Assembly: GCA_019747905.1 (NCBI GenBank)
Contig: JAIEQG010000099.1
Coordinates: forward strand, 1 to 54,316
Length of the DNA: 54,316 nucleotides
Reading direction: 5' to 3'
Source of the DNA: Burkholderiales bacterium
Lineage (GTDB): Bacteria > Pseudomonadota > Gammaproteobacteria > Burkholderiales > Ga0077523
Shown: positions 18,710 through 27,618 of the stretch, piece by piece
Position numbering within the stretch: the stretch's first letter is position 1
Layout: each line of letters starts with the position of its first letter
Made by a program: the position numbers and the translations under genes
Notes under the pieces: generated by a model
What the model was told of the DNA's origin: nothing
Databases searched by the model: none
The model's input: only the letters and a program-made list of their open reading frames with translations

Positions 18710-19756
18710 CTACTTCGGAGCGCCTTTCGCCCGTGCGTCGAAGCGCGCCAGCACCTTGCCGTCCGCATCGAGCAGTTCGAGATGCCGACCGAGCAGCCGT
18801 GAGCTTGCGGTCGCACCGAGCGCCTGCGCGAAGGCTCTTTCAACGTCACCCCACGGCGGACACGCCATCCGCGTGGCAGCGAGCGGACCGAACGTGAGCT
18901 TGTCGTCGTCCAGAGTGTATTTTCCCGCGATTCGATTGCAGCCGTCGTAGCCCGCCAGCTTCCCGTCGGCCATGAAGCGCAAGGTCGGGGCGCGCCGATT
19001 CTCGGGCGGGACGATCGGTTCCCCACCCAGGCGCACCAGGGTCCATTCGGTGTCGGTCATGGTGACCGGTTTCGCGGGAGTGCTGCAACGATACCCGGGG
19101 CGAGCCTTGATGAACCGCTCGGGGACGAGAGTCAGCATGGTGCCCGCGCCTTCCATGCGCGGGCGTTGTGCTAGACGACCTTCGAGCTGCATCAGAACGG
19201 GCGCGTTCGCCGCCGTGCGCGCATCCGCATAGGCGCGCTGCAGCGTGACGTTGTCGCCTTCCGTGGCCACGGGCATTGTGAGGCCGGTCACGCATTCGGT
19301 GAAGATACCGCTGTCGGCCATGTACGAGTACATGCCCACCATCAGCGTGCGCGGTTCGAGTGGATCGGCCGCTGCATCGCGTTTGAGGTCGAGGTTGTGC
19401 GCGGTCGCGATCTCGTTGCCTTGGGCATCGCGTTTGCGCAGCGTGTCGGCGTCCTCAATGGCGTACGGCTCCGCTCCCTTGCGGCCGCTGTGCAAGGTCA
19501 GGATGCGCTCGTCCGCGGAAACGTCCCAGCGGCCGATGCTGTCGCGCACGGCGGCATCGCCCTTGCCCAGATACTGCTGGCGCAGGAAGAAGGTGCCGTC
19601 CGCATGCAGCTCGAGGGTGTGGCGAATTCCCTCGCAGTCGGCGCAGGGCAGGTCACCGGTGTACGTGGCAGGCGCGCTGATCGCAGCCGCGCCGGCGCTG
19701 TGTGACATTGCCGTGAACAGCGCGCCGAACAAGAGCGGGAGAATCCGGCCCATCAT
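18710..19756 (-). CDS. NlpE-like plus META-domain exported protein
   Basis: A 348-residue envelope protein starting at ATG 19756, which overlaps the ackA stop as ATGA. Residues 1-23 form a signal peptide ([20 protein letters not shown]) without a lipobox cysteine, so it is probably periplasmic, not a lipoprotein. The N-terminal domain carries [19 protein letters not shown], the CxxC-containing NlpE motif. The C-terminal domain is META/HslJ-like ([31 protein letters not shown]). NlpE in E. coli senses surface contact and lipoprotein or copper stress and activates Cpx; the META domain is linked to heat-shock protein HslJ. A co-translated position between acetate kinase and phosphoketolase is unexpected. 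Confidence 0.8.
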   Translation of the reverse strand: MMGRILPLLFGALFTAMSHSAGAAAISAPATYTGDLPCADCEGIRHTLELHADGTFFLRQQYLGKGDAAVRDSIGRWDVSADERILTLHSGRKGAEPYAIEDADTLRKRDAQGNEIATAHNLDLKRDAAADPLEPRTLMVGMYSYMADSGIFTECVTGLTMPVATEGDNVTLQRAYADARTAANAPVLMQLEGRLAQRPRMEGAGTMLTLVPERFIKARPGYRCSTPAKPVTMTDTEWTLVRLGGEPIVPPENRRAPTLRFMADGKLAGYDGCNRIAGKYTLDDDKLTFGPLAATRMACPPWGDVERAFAQALGATASSRLLGRHLELLDADGKVLARFDARAKGAPK

Positions 19757-20925
19757 CGTGTTCCTCGGATCAGGGTGAGCGTGTGCTGCGCAATCATGCG
19801 CTCTTCGTCGGTCGGAATCACCCAGGCGGCGACCTGCGCGGTCGGCGTGCTGATGCGCGGGCCGCCGTTCTCGTTGGCCGCGGCATCGAGTTCCACCCCC
19901 AGCCATGCCGCATCGGCGCATACGCGAGCCCGGATCGGGGCGGCGTGTTCGCCGATGCCAGCCGTGAAGACCAGTGCGTCGAGCCCACCCAGCGCGGCAG
20001 CCAGCGACCCCAGTTCGCGCCGGATGCGATAGACGTACAGATCGATGGCGAGGCGCGCACGCGGATCGTCGCTCGCCCTCAGCGTACGCATGTCGGACGA
20101 CAGCCCGGAAACGCCCAGCAGGCCGGACTCGTTGTAGAGCAGGTGCTCGATCGCACGCGCATCCATGCCGAGTTCGTCGAGCAGGTACAGCACTACGCCC
20201 GGATCGATCGCACCGCTGCGCGTACCCATCGGCAGGCCGTCCAGGGCCGTGAAACCCATGGTGCTGGCGATGCTGCGGCCGCCGACCATGGCGCACATGC
20301 TGGCACCGTTGCCCAGGTGCGCGACGATGGTGCGGCCGCGGGCAGCCGTCTCGTCGAACTGCGGCAGCACCGACGCGATGTACTCGTACGACAGTCCATG
20401 AAAACCGTATCGCCGTACGCCGGCGGCGTGAAAGCGCTCCGGCAGCGCGAAACGCCGTGCGATCTCCGGATTGGTATCGTGGAAAGCCGTGTCGAAGCAC
20501 GCGACCTGGGGAACGTCCGGCGCACGTTCGCGCAGGCGATGCATCGGTGCGAGGTTGTGCGGTTGATGCAGTGGGGCGAGCGGAATCAGGGTTTCCAGTG
20601 CGCGGATGATTTGGCCGTCGACCAGCACCGGTTGGGTGAAGCGCATCCCGCCATGGACGACGCGATGCCCGATGCCGAGCACCTGACCGCCCGCAACGCC
20701 GGACCGCAGGAAACCGAACAGATGGTCGAGCGCGTCGTCGTGGCGCAGCGGGTCATCCCATCGTCGCTCGGACAGCACCGCGCCTTCCGCGCCGGTGGCG
20801 ATGAAGTGGGGTGCATTCTGCAGCGATTCGATCTGCCCGCGGCAACGCAGAGTCAGATTGTCCCCGTCGACCGCGAACACCGAGAACTTGATGCTCGACG
20901 AGCCCGCGTTCAGGACGACGATCAT
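19753..20925 (-). CDS. ackA: Acetate kinase
   Basis: A 390-residue acetate kinase of the ASKHA fold, which interconverts acetyl-phosphate plus ADP with acetate plus ATP. The N-terminus MIVVLNAGSSSIKFSVF is the phosphate-1 signature. CFDTAFHDTNP contains the active-site Asp, and YGFHGLSYEYI and AHLGNGASMCA are classic. GIGEHAAPIRARV near the end is the adenosine region. The next gene starts inside its stop (ATGA). It follows the phosphate acyltransferase by 87 bp, a gap filled by GC-rich hairpins. Confidence 0.96.
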   Translation of the reverse strand: MIVVLNAGSSSIKFSVFAVDGDNLTLRCRGQIESLQNAPHFIATGAEGAVLSERRWDDPLRHDDALDHLFGFLRSGVAGGQVLGIGHRVVHGGMRFTQPVLVDGQIIRALETLIPLAPLHQPHNLAPMHRLRERAPDVPQVACFDTAFHDTNPEIARRFALPERFHAAGVRRYGFHGLSYEYIASVLPQFDETAARGRTIVAHLGNGASMCAMVGGRSIASTMGFTALDGLPMGTRSGAIDPGVVLYLLDELGMDARAIEHLLYNESGLLGVSGLSSDMRTLRASDDPRARLAIDLYVYRIRRELGSLAAALGGLDALVFTAGIGEHAAPIRARVCADAAWLGVELDAAANENGGPRISTPTAQVAAWVIPTDEERMIAQHTLTLIRGTR

Positions 20926-20954
20926 CGAGGGGAGCTCAGCCCGCGTCGGGCCGT

Positions 20955-20994
20955 CCCAAGCGGGCGGGCCCCTTGGGGGAAGGGCCGCAGGCCC
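20955..20994. repeat. GC-rich hairpins between the acyltransferase and ackA
   Basis: In the 87-bp intercistronic gap, CCCAAG (20955-20960) pairs with CTTGGG (20972-20977), and GGGCC-GCA-GGCCC forms a second stem at 20982-20994. No T-run follows. They may set mRNA processing or partial attenuation inside the operon, which is inferred. Confidence 0.45.
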
Positions 20995-21012
20995 ATCGGG
21001 GGGACGTCATCG

Positions 21013-21954
21013 TCAGACGACCGCCTTGGGCGGTGCCTCGCGCCGGGCTTTGGCGACCAGTTGCGCCAGTGCGCAAGAACCGAGGCGCGATTCCACGGAG
21101 TCGGCGCGGCTGGTGAGGATGACCGGGACACGCGCGCCCATCACGATGCCGGCGGCGTCTGCCCCTGCCAGGAACGACAGGCTCTTCGCGAGCATGTTGC
21201 CGGCCTCGAGGTCCGGCACCACCAGCACGTTGGCGCGACCCGCCACGGGCGACGCGATTCGCTTGATGCGTGCCGCCTCCGGATCGATCGCGTTGTCCAG
21301 CGCCAGCGGACCGTCGAGCACGCCACCGGTGATCTGGCCGCGGTCGGCCATCTTGCACAGCGCGGCGGCCTCCACGGTGGAGGGAACCTTCGGGTTCACC
21401 AGCTCCATGGCGGAGAGGATGGCGACGCGCACCTCGTCGAACCCGACGGCGTGACCGAGATCGATCGCGTTCTGCACGATGTCGACCTTCTCCTCCAGGG
21501 TCGGCTGGATGTTCACCGCCGCATCGGTGATGATCAGTGGTTCTGCGTGATTCGGCACGTCGATCACGAAGCAGTGGCTGATGCGGCGCGCGGTGCGCAG
21601 GCCGGATTCGCGTTCGACCACTTCGGCCATCAGTTCGTCGGTGTGCAGGCTGCCTTTCATCAGGCATTCCACGCGACCCTCACGCACCAGTGCGACGGCT
21701 GTCGCAGCTGAAGCGTGGCTGTGCGGGGTGGCGACGATCTCGATGCCGCCCAGATCGATCCCCGCGACTGAGGCGACCGTCCGGATGCGATCGGGCGGGC
21801 CCACGAGGATGGGCACGATGAGCCCCAGCCCGGCGGCATCCATGGTGCCGCGCAGCGAACTTTCGTCGCACGGATGGGCCACCGCGGTGGGCAGAGGCGG
21901 CAGCGTCCTGGCAACCGCGAGGAGACGATTCAACTTCTGGTGGCTCGAGGTCAT
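21013..21954 (-). CDS. Phosphate acetyl/butyryltransferase (short Pta type)
   Basis: A 313-residue protein of the PTA_PTB family, which exchanges phosphate and CoA on acyl groups (acetyl-P plus CoA to acetyl-CoA). Seen are MKGSLHTDELMAEV, RISHCFVIDVPNHAEPLIIT, DAAVNIQPTLEEKVDIVQNA and the C-terminal DLEAGNMLAKSLSFLAGADA, AGIVMGARVPVILTSRADS. It lacks the N-terminal regulatory domains of long E. coli-type Pta. Family members differ in acyl preference; the phosphoketolase and acetate kinase downstream make acetyl the likely substrate. It is first in the operon. The gene on the other strand starts 113 bp away, so this gap should hold divergent promoters. Confidence 0.87.
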   Translation of the reverse strand: MTSSHQKLNRLLAVARTLPPLPTAVAHPCDESSLRGTMDAAGLGLIVPILVGPPDRIRTVASVAGIDLGGIEIVATPHSHASAATAVALVREGRVECLMKGSLHTDELMAEVVERESGLRTARRISHCFVIDVPNHAEPLIITDAAVNIQPTLEEKVDIVQNAIDLGHAVGFDEVRVAILSAMELVNPKVPSTVEAAALCKMADRGQITGGVLDGPLALDNAIDPEAARIKRIASPVAGRANVLVVPDLEAGNMLAKSLSFLAGADAAGIVMGARVPVILTSRADSVESRLGSCALAQLVAKARREAPPKAVV

Positions 21955-22067
21955 GGCTTGCGCGCGGTGGTGTTGCCGCGATTGTGCCGCAACGGCGTCA
22001 CATCATCGCCATGGCCGTCGCTCGCTTGTCATACACTCCCCCCGTACGTTCCCAAGGGAGGGGTGCA

Positions 22068-22322
22068 ATGGAAGACGATCGCCACATGGTGATTTACTTC
22101 ATGGACGGCTCGAACACGAAGCTGTCCTTTCCGAAGCAGGTCCGGAGCGACGAAACGGTGCCGATCCGGCTCGATGCGGCTTTGGACAAGCCGGCGCTCT
22201 TAGTAGAGGCCGATGGCGGCGTGATGGCGATCCCGTTCGCCAACATCAAGTACATCCGCATCTACCCGGCGCCCAAGGTGCTGCCGGACTACGTGATCAA
22301 GCACGCCCACGTGGAAGACTGA
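22068..22322 (+). CDS. Small conserved-looking protein of unknown function
   Basis: An 84-residue protein starting at ATG 22068 behind a strong ribosome-binding site (GGGAGGGG). The sequence (HMVIYFMDGSNTKLSFPKQV, IPFANIKYIRIYPAPK) has beta-strand character with no signal peptide or membrane segment. I do not recognise a domain. The good translation signal, regular codon use and stand-alone position suggest a real gene. It is divergent from the acetyl-phosphate operon and convergent with the cupin gene. Confidence 0.65.
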   Translation: MEDDRHMVIYFMDGSNTKLSFPKQVRSDETVPIRLDAALDKPALLVEADGGVMAIPFANIKYIRIYPAPKVLPDYVIKHAHVED

Positions 22323-22335
22323 GCGCGGGACCGGT

Positions 22336-22620
22336 CTATTCCTTCAGCTCGACCTCGATGAACGCGTACTCGTAGGTGTTGGCGTTGATCACGTCGTGTT
22401 CGACGCCGGCCTTGCGGGTGTACGGCACGCCGGCCTTCAGGTCGACTTCGCGCGTGCCCTCGGGCTCCACCAGGCGCAGTTTGCCGTCCAGCATCGGCAC
22501 TACCACGTAGTCCATCTCGTGGCGGTGCCAGCCCGTCGCGGCGCCGGGCGCGAAGCGCCACTCGGTGACCCTCACGCGGTCATTGTCGATTTGAAGAGTG
22601 GGCTTGGCGGCAAGCGTCAT
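22336..22620 (-). CDS. Small cupin-domain protein
   Basis: A 94-residue single-domain cupin. The first cupin motif is seen in WRFAPGAATGWHRHEMDYVV, with two histidines and a glutamate as likely metal ligands, and the second in TRKAGVEHDVINANTYEYAF. Function cannot be deduced; such small cupins may bind metal or small ligands. It ends 13 bp from the convergent unknown gene. Confidence 0.8.
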   Translation of the reverse strand: MTLAAKPTLQIDNDRVRVTEWRFAPGAATGWHRHEMDYVVVPMLDGKLRLVEPEGTREVDLKAGVPYTRKAGVEHDVINANTYEYAFIEVELKE

Positions 22621-22690
22621 TTCGAGGCTCCTGGCGGATCGGTCGTGCAGCCAAGCATATGCGCAAATCCGCGGGCGCGAGAGACGAGCC

Positions 22691-23971
22691 TCAGTAGTTC
22701 ACCCTGCCCTGCCGGTGCTTCGCCACATCGAACGACCGCACCGGTGCCGCCGCGTTGCCCCACGATGCCCGCACGTACGTGAGTACTGCCGCGACCTCGG
22801 CATCGTTCAGCGACTGCGCAAACGGCGGCATGCCGTAGGGGCGGGGATTGCCGGCGGTCGATGGCGGATAGCCGCCGCTCAGCACCAGGCGGATCGGATT
22901 CGCGACCGAGTCCATGGTCACGGCACGATTGCCGGCGAGTGCAGGCCACGAGCCCGGGGTGCCCTTGCCATCGTCGCCGTGGCAGTCGGCGCAGTGCTTC
23001 TTGTAGACCTGTCCGCCGCGCTCGAGTACCGCAGGTTCCGAGGCACTGGCGGAGATGTGCTGCCGTGCCGGCGCCTGCGGGATCGACTGCAGATAGGTCG
23101 CAATGGCCCGCAGGTCGGGTTCGGACAGGTGCTGCAGGCTGCGGGCCACCACTTCCGCCATGGGGCCGGTAGTGGAAGCATGCGGCGTCGAACCCGTGCC
23201 GAGCAGCGCCACGATGTCGTTCACCTCCCACCCGGCGACACCGGCCTCCTGGGGTGAAGCGAGCGAAGGGGCGTACCAGTCGGCCATCGGAATGACACCA
23301 CCGCTCAGGGCGAGCGGTTCGTCGGTCGCGCCGAACACGTTGCGTTCGCCATGACAGGCGCTGCAGTGGCCGAGGCCGCGGACCAGATACGCACCGCGGT
23401 TCCATTCGGCCGATTGCTTCGGCTCGGCCGCAAAGGTGTCGCGATCGAAGAAGAGCACACGCCACGCGGCCAGCGCCCACTGATTGTCGTAGGGAAAGCG
23501 CAGCGCGTGCAGGCGATTGGGCGCGACCACCGCGGGCAAGGTTCGGAGGTAGGCGAAGATCGCATCCGAATCCTCGCGCGTGACCAGCGTGTAATTGGTG
23601 TAGGGAAAGGCCGGGTACAACAGATGGCCGTCGCGGGAACGTCCCTCGTGCAGCGCACGCCAGAAGTGTCCGGCGCTCCACCGGCCGATGCCCGTTTCCG
23701 CATCGGGCGTGAGATTGCTCGCGTAAACCGTGCCGAAGGGCGTTTCGATCCCGCGGCCGCCGGCGTACGGTGGGGCTCCGCGCGCGGTGTGGCATGCGGC
23801 GCAGTTACCGGCGCGGGCGAGGTACTCGCCGCGCTCGATCTGCTGCGCAGTCGGCGCGAAGGGCACGCCGGGCTCGAGATCGTCGGCTCGAAGTTCGACC
23901 ACCAGGCGTGCGATCGCCAGCCCGGCGATCAGAAGCAACGCAACCAGCACGATGCGAACGCGCGACCTCAT
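22691..23971 (-). CDS. Triheme cytochrome c, membrane-anchored
   Basis: A 426-residue c-type cytochrome with three CXXCH haem sites: CAACH at 57-61, CSACH at 203-207 and CADCH at 327-331. An N-terminal hydrophobic segment (residues ~4-25, VRIVLVALLLIAGLAIARLV) acts as signal or membrane anchor. Three tandem cytochrome domains of this size are typical of the cytochrome subunit of membrane-bound alcohol, gluconate or aldehyde dehydrogenases; no dehydrogenase gene is adjacent, so the electron donor is unknown. The ATG at 23971 overlaps the diheme cytochrome stop as ATGA, so the two are co-translated and probably form one electron path. Confidence 0.88.
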   Translation of the reverse strand: MRSRVRIVLVALLLIAGLAIARLVVELRADDLEPGVPFAPTAQQIERGEYLARAGNCAACHTARGAPPYAGGRGIETPFGTVYASNLTPDAETGIGRWSAGHFWRALHEGRSRDGHLLYPAFPYTNYTLVTREDSDAIFAYLRTLPAVVAPNRLHALRFPYDNQWALAAWRVLFFDRDTFAAEPKQSAEWNRGAYLVRGLGHCSACHGERNVFGATDEPLALSGGVIPMADWYAPSLASPQEAGVAGWEVNDIVALLGTGSTPHASTTGPMAEVVARSLQHLSEPDLRAIATYLQSIPQAPARQHISASASEPAVLERGGQVYKKHCADCHGDDGKGTPGSWPALAGNRAVTMDSVANPIRLVLSGGYPPSTAGNPRPYGMPPFAQSLNDAEVAAVLTYVRASWGNAAAPVRSFDVAKHRQGRVNY

Positions 23972-24654
23972 TGCGGAGCGCTGCCGCAGTGCAAGGGCAA
24001 CCTGGCGGTCGTCATCGGCACTGCGGCTGATGGAACGGGTACGGGCTGCGACGCCAGCCAGGCGGAGATCGCTTCGACATCGGCCGCGTTCAGGCGCCCC
24101 GCGATGGTGGCCATGCAGTCCGGAGCGGCTGCGTGACGTTGCTGGGCTTTCCAGGCGCCGAGCTGCCCGTTGAGGTAGTCGCGCGGCAGGCCGAGCAGGC
24201 CGGGAATCGCCGGCTGCATGCCGGTCATGGCCTTGCCATGGCACTGCACGCACGCGGGGATCTGGCGGGCGTCGTCACCGTCCGTCACCAACTTCCGGCC
24301 GCGTTCGAGCAATGCGGGCGAAGCGCCCAGCGTCTGGGGCGGCGGGTACGGCAGCTCGAGGCTGGCGAAGTGCCGGGCGATCTCGAGGAGATACGCGTCC
24401 GAGAGGTGGTCGATGAGGTAGGTCATCGGCGCGTAGCTGCGCCGACCCCCACGGAAATTGAGCAGCTGGTTGTAGAGATACCCCGCGGGCTTGCCCGCGA
24501 TACGCGGAAAGTAGCCGTCGCTGGTCGCGCGACCTTCCTTGCCGTGGCACGCCGTACAGGCGGCTACGCGCTTGGCCATCGCATCGGAGGGCTCTGCGGC
24601 AATGGCGTTCGACCCGAGGGCGAGTGCCAAGACCAGTGTGACCGCGGATCTCAC
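23968..24654 (-). CDS. Diheme cytochrome c (c4-like)
   Basis: A 228-residue periplasmic cytochrome with two CXXCH sites (CTACH at 33-37 and CVQCH at 135-139), the arrangement of cytochrome c4. The GTG start at 24654 gives a signal peptide (SAVTLVLALALGSNAIAAEP) and overlaps the DUF2970 gene stop as GTGA. Segments GYFPRIAGKPAGYLYNQLLN and PAIPGLLGLPRDYLNGQLGA are the paired halves around each haem. Cytochromes c4 shuttle electrons to terminal oxidases. The open frame extends upstream of the GTG, but that part resembles no protein. Confidence 0.88.
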   Translation of the reverse strand: MRSAVTLVLALALGSNAIAAEPSDAMAKRVAACTACHGKEGRATSDGYFPRIAGKPAGYLYNQLLNFRGGRRSYAPMTYLIDHLSDAYLLEIARHFASLELPYPPPQTLGASPALLERGRKLVTDGDDARQIPACVQCHGKAMTGMQPAIPGLLGLPRDYLNGQLGAWKAQQRHAAAPDCMATIAGRLNAADVEAISAWLASQPVPVPSAAVPMTTARLPLHCGSAPQ

Positions 24655-24839
24655 GAAATCGTATGGGCCGCCAGTTGTGCGACGGTCGCCAGCACACCGA
24701 CCAGCATCGCGGTCATCACCACGGCGACCGCGATCACCACGACGGGTCGCGTGCTCGCGACGTCGCTCGCGTAGTCGGCCTTGCGGCGGATTCCGAAGAA
24801 GCTCCAGGCGACCATTCTCACGTAACGCAGGGGATTCAT
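24651..24839 (-). CDS. DUF2970 small membrane protein
   Basis: A 62-residue protein with the DUF2970 signature (VAWSFFGIRRKADYASD) and one membrane helix (VVVIAVAVVMTAMLVGVLAT). The family is common in Betaproteobacteria, often near respiratory genes, with no established function. A GAGGAG ribosome-binding site precedes the ATG. It leads the cytochrome operon, and its stop overlaps the diheme cytochrome start by 4 bp. Confidence 0.8.
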   Translation of the reverse strand: MNPLRYVRMVAWSFFGIRRKADYASDVASTRPVVVIAVAVVMTAMLVGVLATVAQLAAHTIS

Positions 24840-24886
24840 GACGACTCCTCATGCCGATCGGCGCCGCCGACAGGTGGCGCTCGACC

Positions 24887-24892
24887 TATACT
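24887..24892 (+). promoter_or_regulatory. Candidate -10 box (TATACT) before the MocR-type gene
   Basis: TATACT lies about 60 bp before the likely start in the divergent gap between the DUF2970 and MocR genes. I see no clear -35 at 16-18 bp. MocR regulators often control a divergent neighbour, so operators may also lie here. Confidence 0.3.
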
Positions 24893-24950
24893 CTGGCGGC
24901 ATCGAGAGGAAATCTAAAGGCTCAGAAGTGCCCGAGAAAAATCGTATCAG

Positions 24951-26381
24951 TTGGCGGCTTCCCCACCGGTGAAACGCTACGAGCGCTACGCGAACGAGAT
25001 TGCCGGCCTGATCGAGAGCGGGGCGTTGCGCCCCGGGGACCGGTTGCCATCGGTGCGGCAAGCCGGCACCAGCCGCAGGATCAGTCCCGCCACGGTGTTC
25101 GGAGCGTACTACCTTCTGGAAGCGCGCGGACTCATTCGCGCCCGGCCGCGCTCCGGCTACTACGTGAGCGAGACCGCCGTCGCGGCGCGGAGCGAACCGC
25201 GGACCTCCGCACCGAAGAAGCGTTCGAGTGCCGTGGAGATCAGCGAACTGGTGTTCCAGGTGCTGGGATCGGTGAAGGACCGGACCGTGGTGCCGCTGGG
25301 CTCCGCGTTTCCGGGCGCGGACCTGTTTCCGCTCGATCGCCTGGCGCGCAGTCTCGCCGCGGGCATGCGCAAGCTCGAACCGGCACGCATCGTCGACGAT
25401 CTCCCGCCGGGCAACGAACGGCTGCGGCGCCAGATCGCCTTGCGCTACGCCATGCATGGCGTGAAAGTCGAAACGGACGAGATCGTCGTCACCAGCGGCG
25501 CGCTCGAGGCGCTCAATCTCTGTCTGCAGGCCGTCACCCGACCGGGCGACGTGGTGCTGGTGGAATCGCCGACGTTCTATGGCGCGCTGCAGGCAATCGA
25601 GCGGTTGAACCTCAAAGCGGTGGAGGTTGCGACCCACCCGCGGACCGGCATCGACCTCGCATCACTGGCCGCGGCGCTGCGCCGGCATCCCGTGAAGGCA
25701 TGCTGGCTGATGCCGAACTTCCAGAATCCGCTCGGCAGCCTGATGCCGGAAGAGAACCGGCAGGCAGTGGCCACCCTGCTGGCCGAGAACGGCGTGCCGC
25801 TGATCGAGGACGACGTCTACGCTGAACTGTATTTCGGGTCGCAACGGCCACAGCCGGTGAAGGCGTTCGACCGCAACGGCCTGATCATGCATTGCTCGTC
25901 TTTCTCGAAATCCCTCGCTCCCGGTTATCGCGTCGGGTGGGTGGCGGCGGGGCGTTTCGCCCAACGCATCGAGCGTCTCAAGCTGATGACCACACTCTCG
26001 GCCGCGATCCCTTCGCAGCAGGCCCTCGCGCACTACCTCGATCAGAGCGGCTACGACCGGCACCTGCGCCAACTGCGGCGGACGCTCGCGAGCCGGCGCG
26101 ATACGGTGCTGCAGGCGATCGCGAAGCACTTTCCCGCGGGGACGCGCATGACCCGGCCCGAGGGCGGCTACTTCGTCTGGGTCGAACTGCCCGAAGGCAT
26201 CGACGCGTTGCGGTTGCACGAACTCGCGCTGGAGCGGCGCATCAGCGTCGCACCGGGGCATCTGTTCTCGGTGGATCGCCGTTTCACCCATTTCGTCCGC
26301 GTGAACTACGGGCATCCGGCGGATGCGCGGGCGCTCGCAGCGATCAAGTCCCTCGGACAGATCGCTGCGTCACTTCGCTAA
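24951..26381 (+). CDS. MocR-type regulator (GntR HTH plus aminotransferase domain)
   Basis: A 476-residue fusion of an N-terminal GntR winged helix (residues ~8-75; GALRPGDRLPSVRQAGTSRR, SPATVFGAYYLLEARGLIRA) with a class I/II aminotransferase fold (~110-470). The PLP lysine is about K320 in SSFSKSLAPGYRVGW, and the PLP Asp lies in LIEDDVYAELYFG. MocR proteins are transcription regulators that sense PLP or amino-acid adducts. The start is uncertain: the frame opens at TTG 24951, and GTG 24969 is a good alternative (VKRYERYANEIAGL). The divergent DUF2970-cytochrome operon is a possible target; the alpha/beta hydrolase gene is convergent. Confidence 0.87.
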   Translation: MAASPPVKRYERYANEIAGLIESGALRPGDRLPSVRQAGTSRRISPATVFGAYYLLEARGLIRARPRSGYYVSETAVAARSEPRTSAPKKRSSAVEISELVFQVLGSVKDRTVVPLGSAFPGADLFPLDRLARSLAAGMRKLEPARIVDDLPPGNERLRRQIALRYAMHGVKVETDEIVVTSGALEALNLCLQAVTRPGDVVLVESPTFYGALQAIERLNLKAVEVATHPRTGIDLASLAAALRRHPVKACWLMPNFQNPLGSLMPEENRQAVATLLAENGVPLIEDDVYAELYFGSQRPQPVKAFDRNGLIMHCSSFSKSLAPGYRVGWVAAGRFAQRIERLKLMTTLSAAIPSQQALAHYLDQSGYDRHLRQLRRTLASRRDTVLQAIAKHFPAGTRMTRPEGGYFVWVELPEGIDALRLHELALERRISVAPGHLFSVDRRFTHFVRVNYGHPADARALAAIKSLGQIAASLR

Positions 26382-26391
26382 CGTTCGGGAG

Positions 26392-27384
26392 TCACGGTTT
26401 CAGCCACTGCTTGAACCAGGCAATCTGGGGCTGGACGAAGGCCTCGTGCTTCGGCCCGTGGTATGCCTCGAAATGGCGCCCCGGCACCACGACCAGCTTC
26501 TTCGGTTCACCCGCCCGCTCGAACGCCTGCTTCTCCTCGGCCGTGGGCGTGATGATGTCGTCGCTCGCGATCACCATGAGCAGCGGTGTCGGTGAGATGC
26601 GCGCGATCGGTGCGATCGGCTCGTAGGTGATGTGTGTGTCGAGCGATTCGATCAGGATACTGTTGCGCCAGCTCGGCGCATTGCGGCTGAGATCCATGAA
26701 TGCGTCGTACCACTCCTGCAACGGCCAGAACGAGGGCTTGTCCACCGGAGCCGCCACGGCAAGTTCGTTGAGCTTGCCGCTCGCGACCCGTTCGGCGCGA
26801 TTCTGCGCGATCCAGCCCAGGAATCCTGCCTGCTGCTCGGCCGGCCACTTGGCCATATAGGTCGACCAGACATCGGTCACCGGCACCTGCGCGACGACGG
26901 TCTTGATGCGCTTGTCGTACGCAGCGAGGTACAGCACGTGGCCGCCGCTGTAAGAGGTGCCCCAGACGCCGATGCGCTGCGGATCCACTTCCGGTTGCAG
27001 CGATGCCCAGGTGATCGCGTTGCGATAGTCCATGACCTGCTCGGGCCACAGCAATTGCCCGCGCGGTTCGCCGGCACTGCCGCCGAAGTAGCGATAGTCG
27101 AAGACGACCACGACGAAACCGGCCGCCGCGAACTTCGAAGCGTAGTTGTCGAGGTACATTTCCTTCACCGCGCTCAAGCCGTGGGCCATCACGATGGCGG
27201 GGCGCCTCTCTCCCGTCTTGAGGCCCGCCGGGACGTAGTACCAGGCCACGCAACTGAGACCCTGGCTCTGGAAGGTCACGTCCCGGCGGTCGTACTTCTG
27301 TGCCAGAGCGGGTGCCGTGCCGAGTGCGATGGTCAGGACGAGGGCGAGGAGGATTGCCCATGCGAATCGAATCCGTGCGTTCAT
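26392..27384 (-). CDS. Secreted alpha/beta hydrolase
   Basis: A 330-residue exported hydrolase of the alpha/beta fold. The signal peptide covers about residues 1-29 (FAWAILLALVLTIALGTAPA then LAQ). The nucleophile elbow is GTSYS in GVWGTSYSGGHVL, the acid is probably in VIASDDIITP, and the histidine in VPGRHFEAYHG. The oxyanion region is MAHGLSAVKEMY. It resembles the dienelactone hydrolase/DUF1100-like group of peptidase-S15-type acyl hydrolases. The substrate is unknown. The start at 27384 has AAGGAGAT upstream. Confidence 0.85.
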   Translation of the reverse strand: MNARIRFAWAILLALVLTIALGTAPALAQKYDRRDVTFQSQGLSCVAWYYVPAGLKTGERRPAIVMAHGLSAVKEMYLDNYASKFAAAGFVVVVFDYRYFGGSAGEPRGQLLWPEQVMDYRNAITWASLQPEVDPQRIGVWGTSYSGGHVLYLAAYDKRIKTVVAQVPVTDVWSTYMAKWPAEQQAGFLGWIAQNRAERVASGKLNELAVAAPVDKPSFWPLQEWYDAFMDLSRNAPSWRNSILIESLDTHITYEPIAPIARISPTPLLMVIASDDIITPTAEEKQAFERAGEPKKLVVVPGRHFEAYHGPKHEAFVQPQIAWFKQWLKP

Positions 27385-27618
27385 CGGTTCATCTCCTTGG
27401 TTGTTCGAGCGCGACCCGACTGTCCGAAGCGGTCCGGCGGGCACGGCGCGCAATGAGCCTAGCGACCGCACCGTTACGGATCGCTTACCGATGTTCGGCC
27501 GGCGGTGGCGACCGTGGGCGGCTCCACGACGACTGCCCTTGGCCGTGTGTGGCAACATTCGGGCAGGCGAATACCTGAGCTGCTCCGAGAGCGCCGCTCA
27601 TCGCTAGACCCAGGAAGC

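Noticed and set aside
19783..21711. A 642-codon plus-strand open frame over ackA and the acyltransferase gene
   Set aside because: Antisense to two clear enzymes and spans their intergenic hairpins; no domain.
27382..27392. A three-codon ORF (ATG AAC CGA TGA) just before the alpha/beta hydrolase start
   Set aside because: It uses the same ribosome-binding site, but such an arrangement can arise by chance; there is no sign of leader-peptide control.
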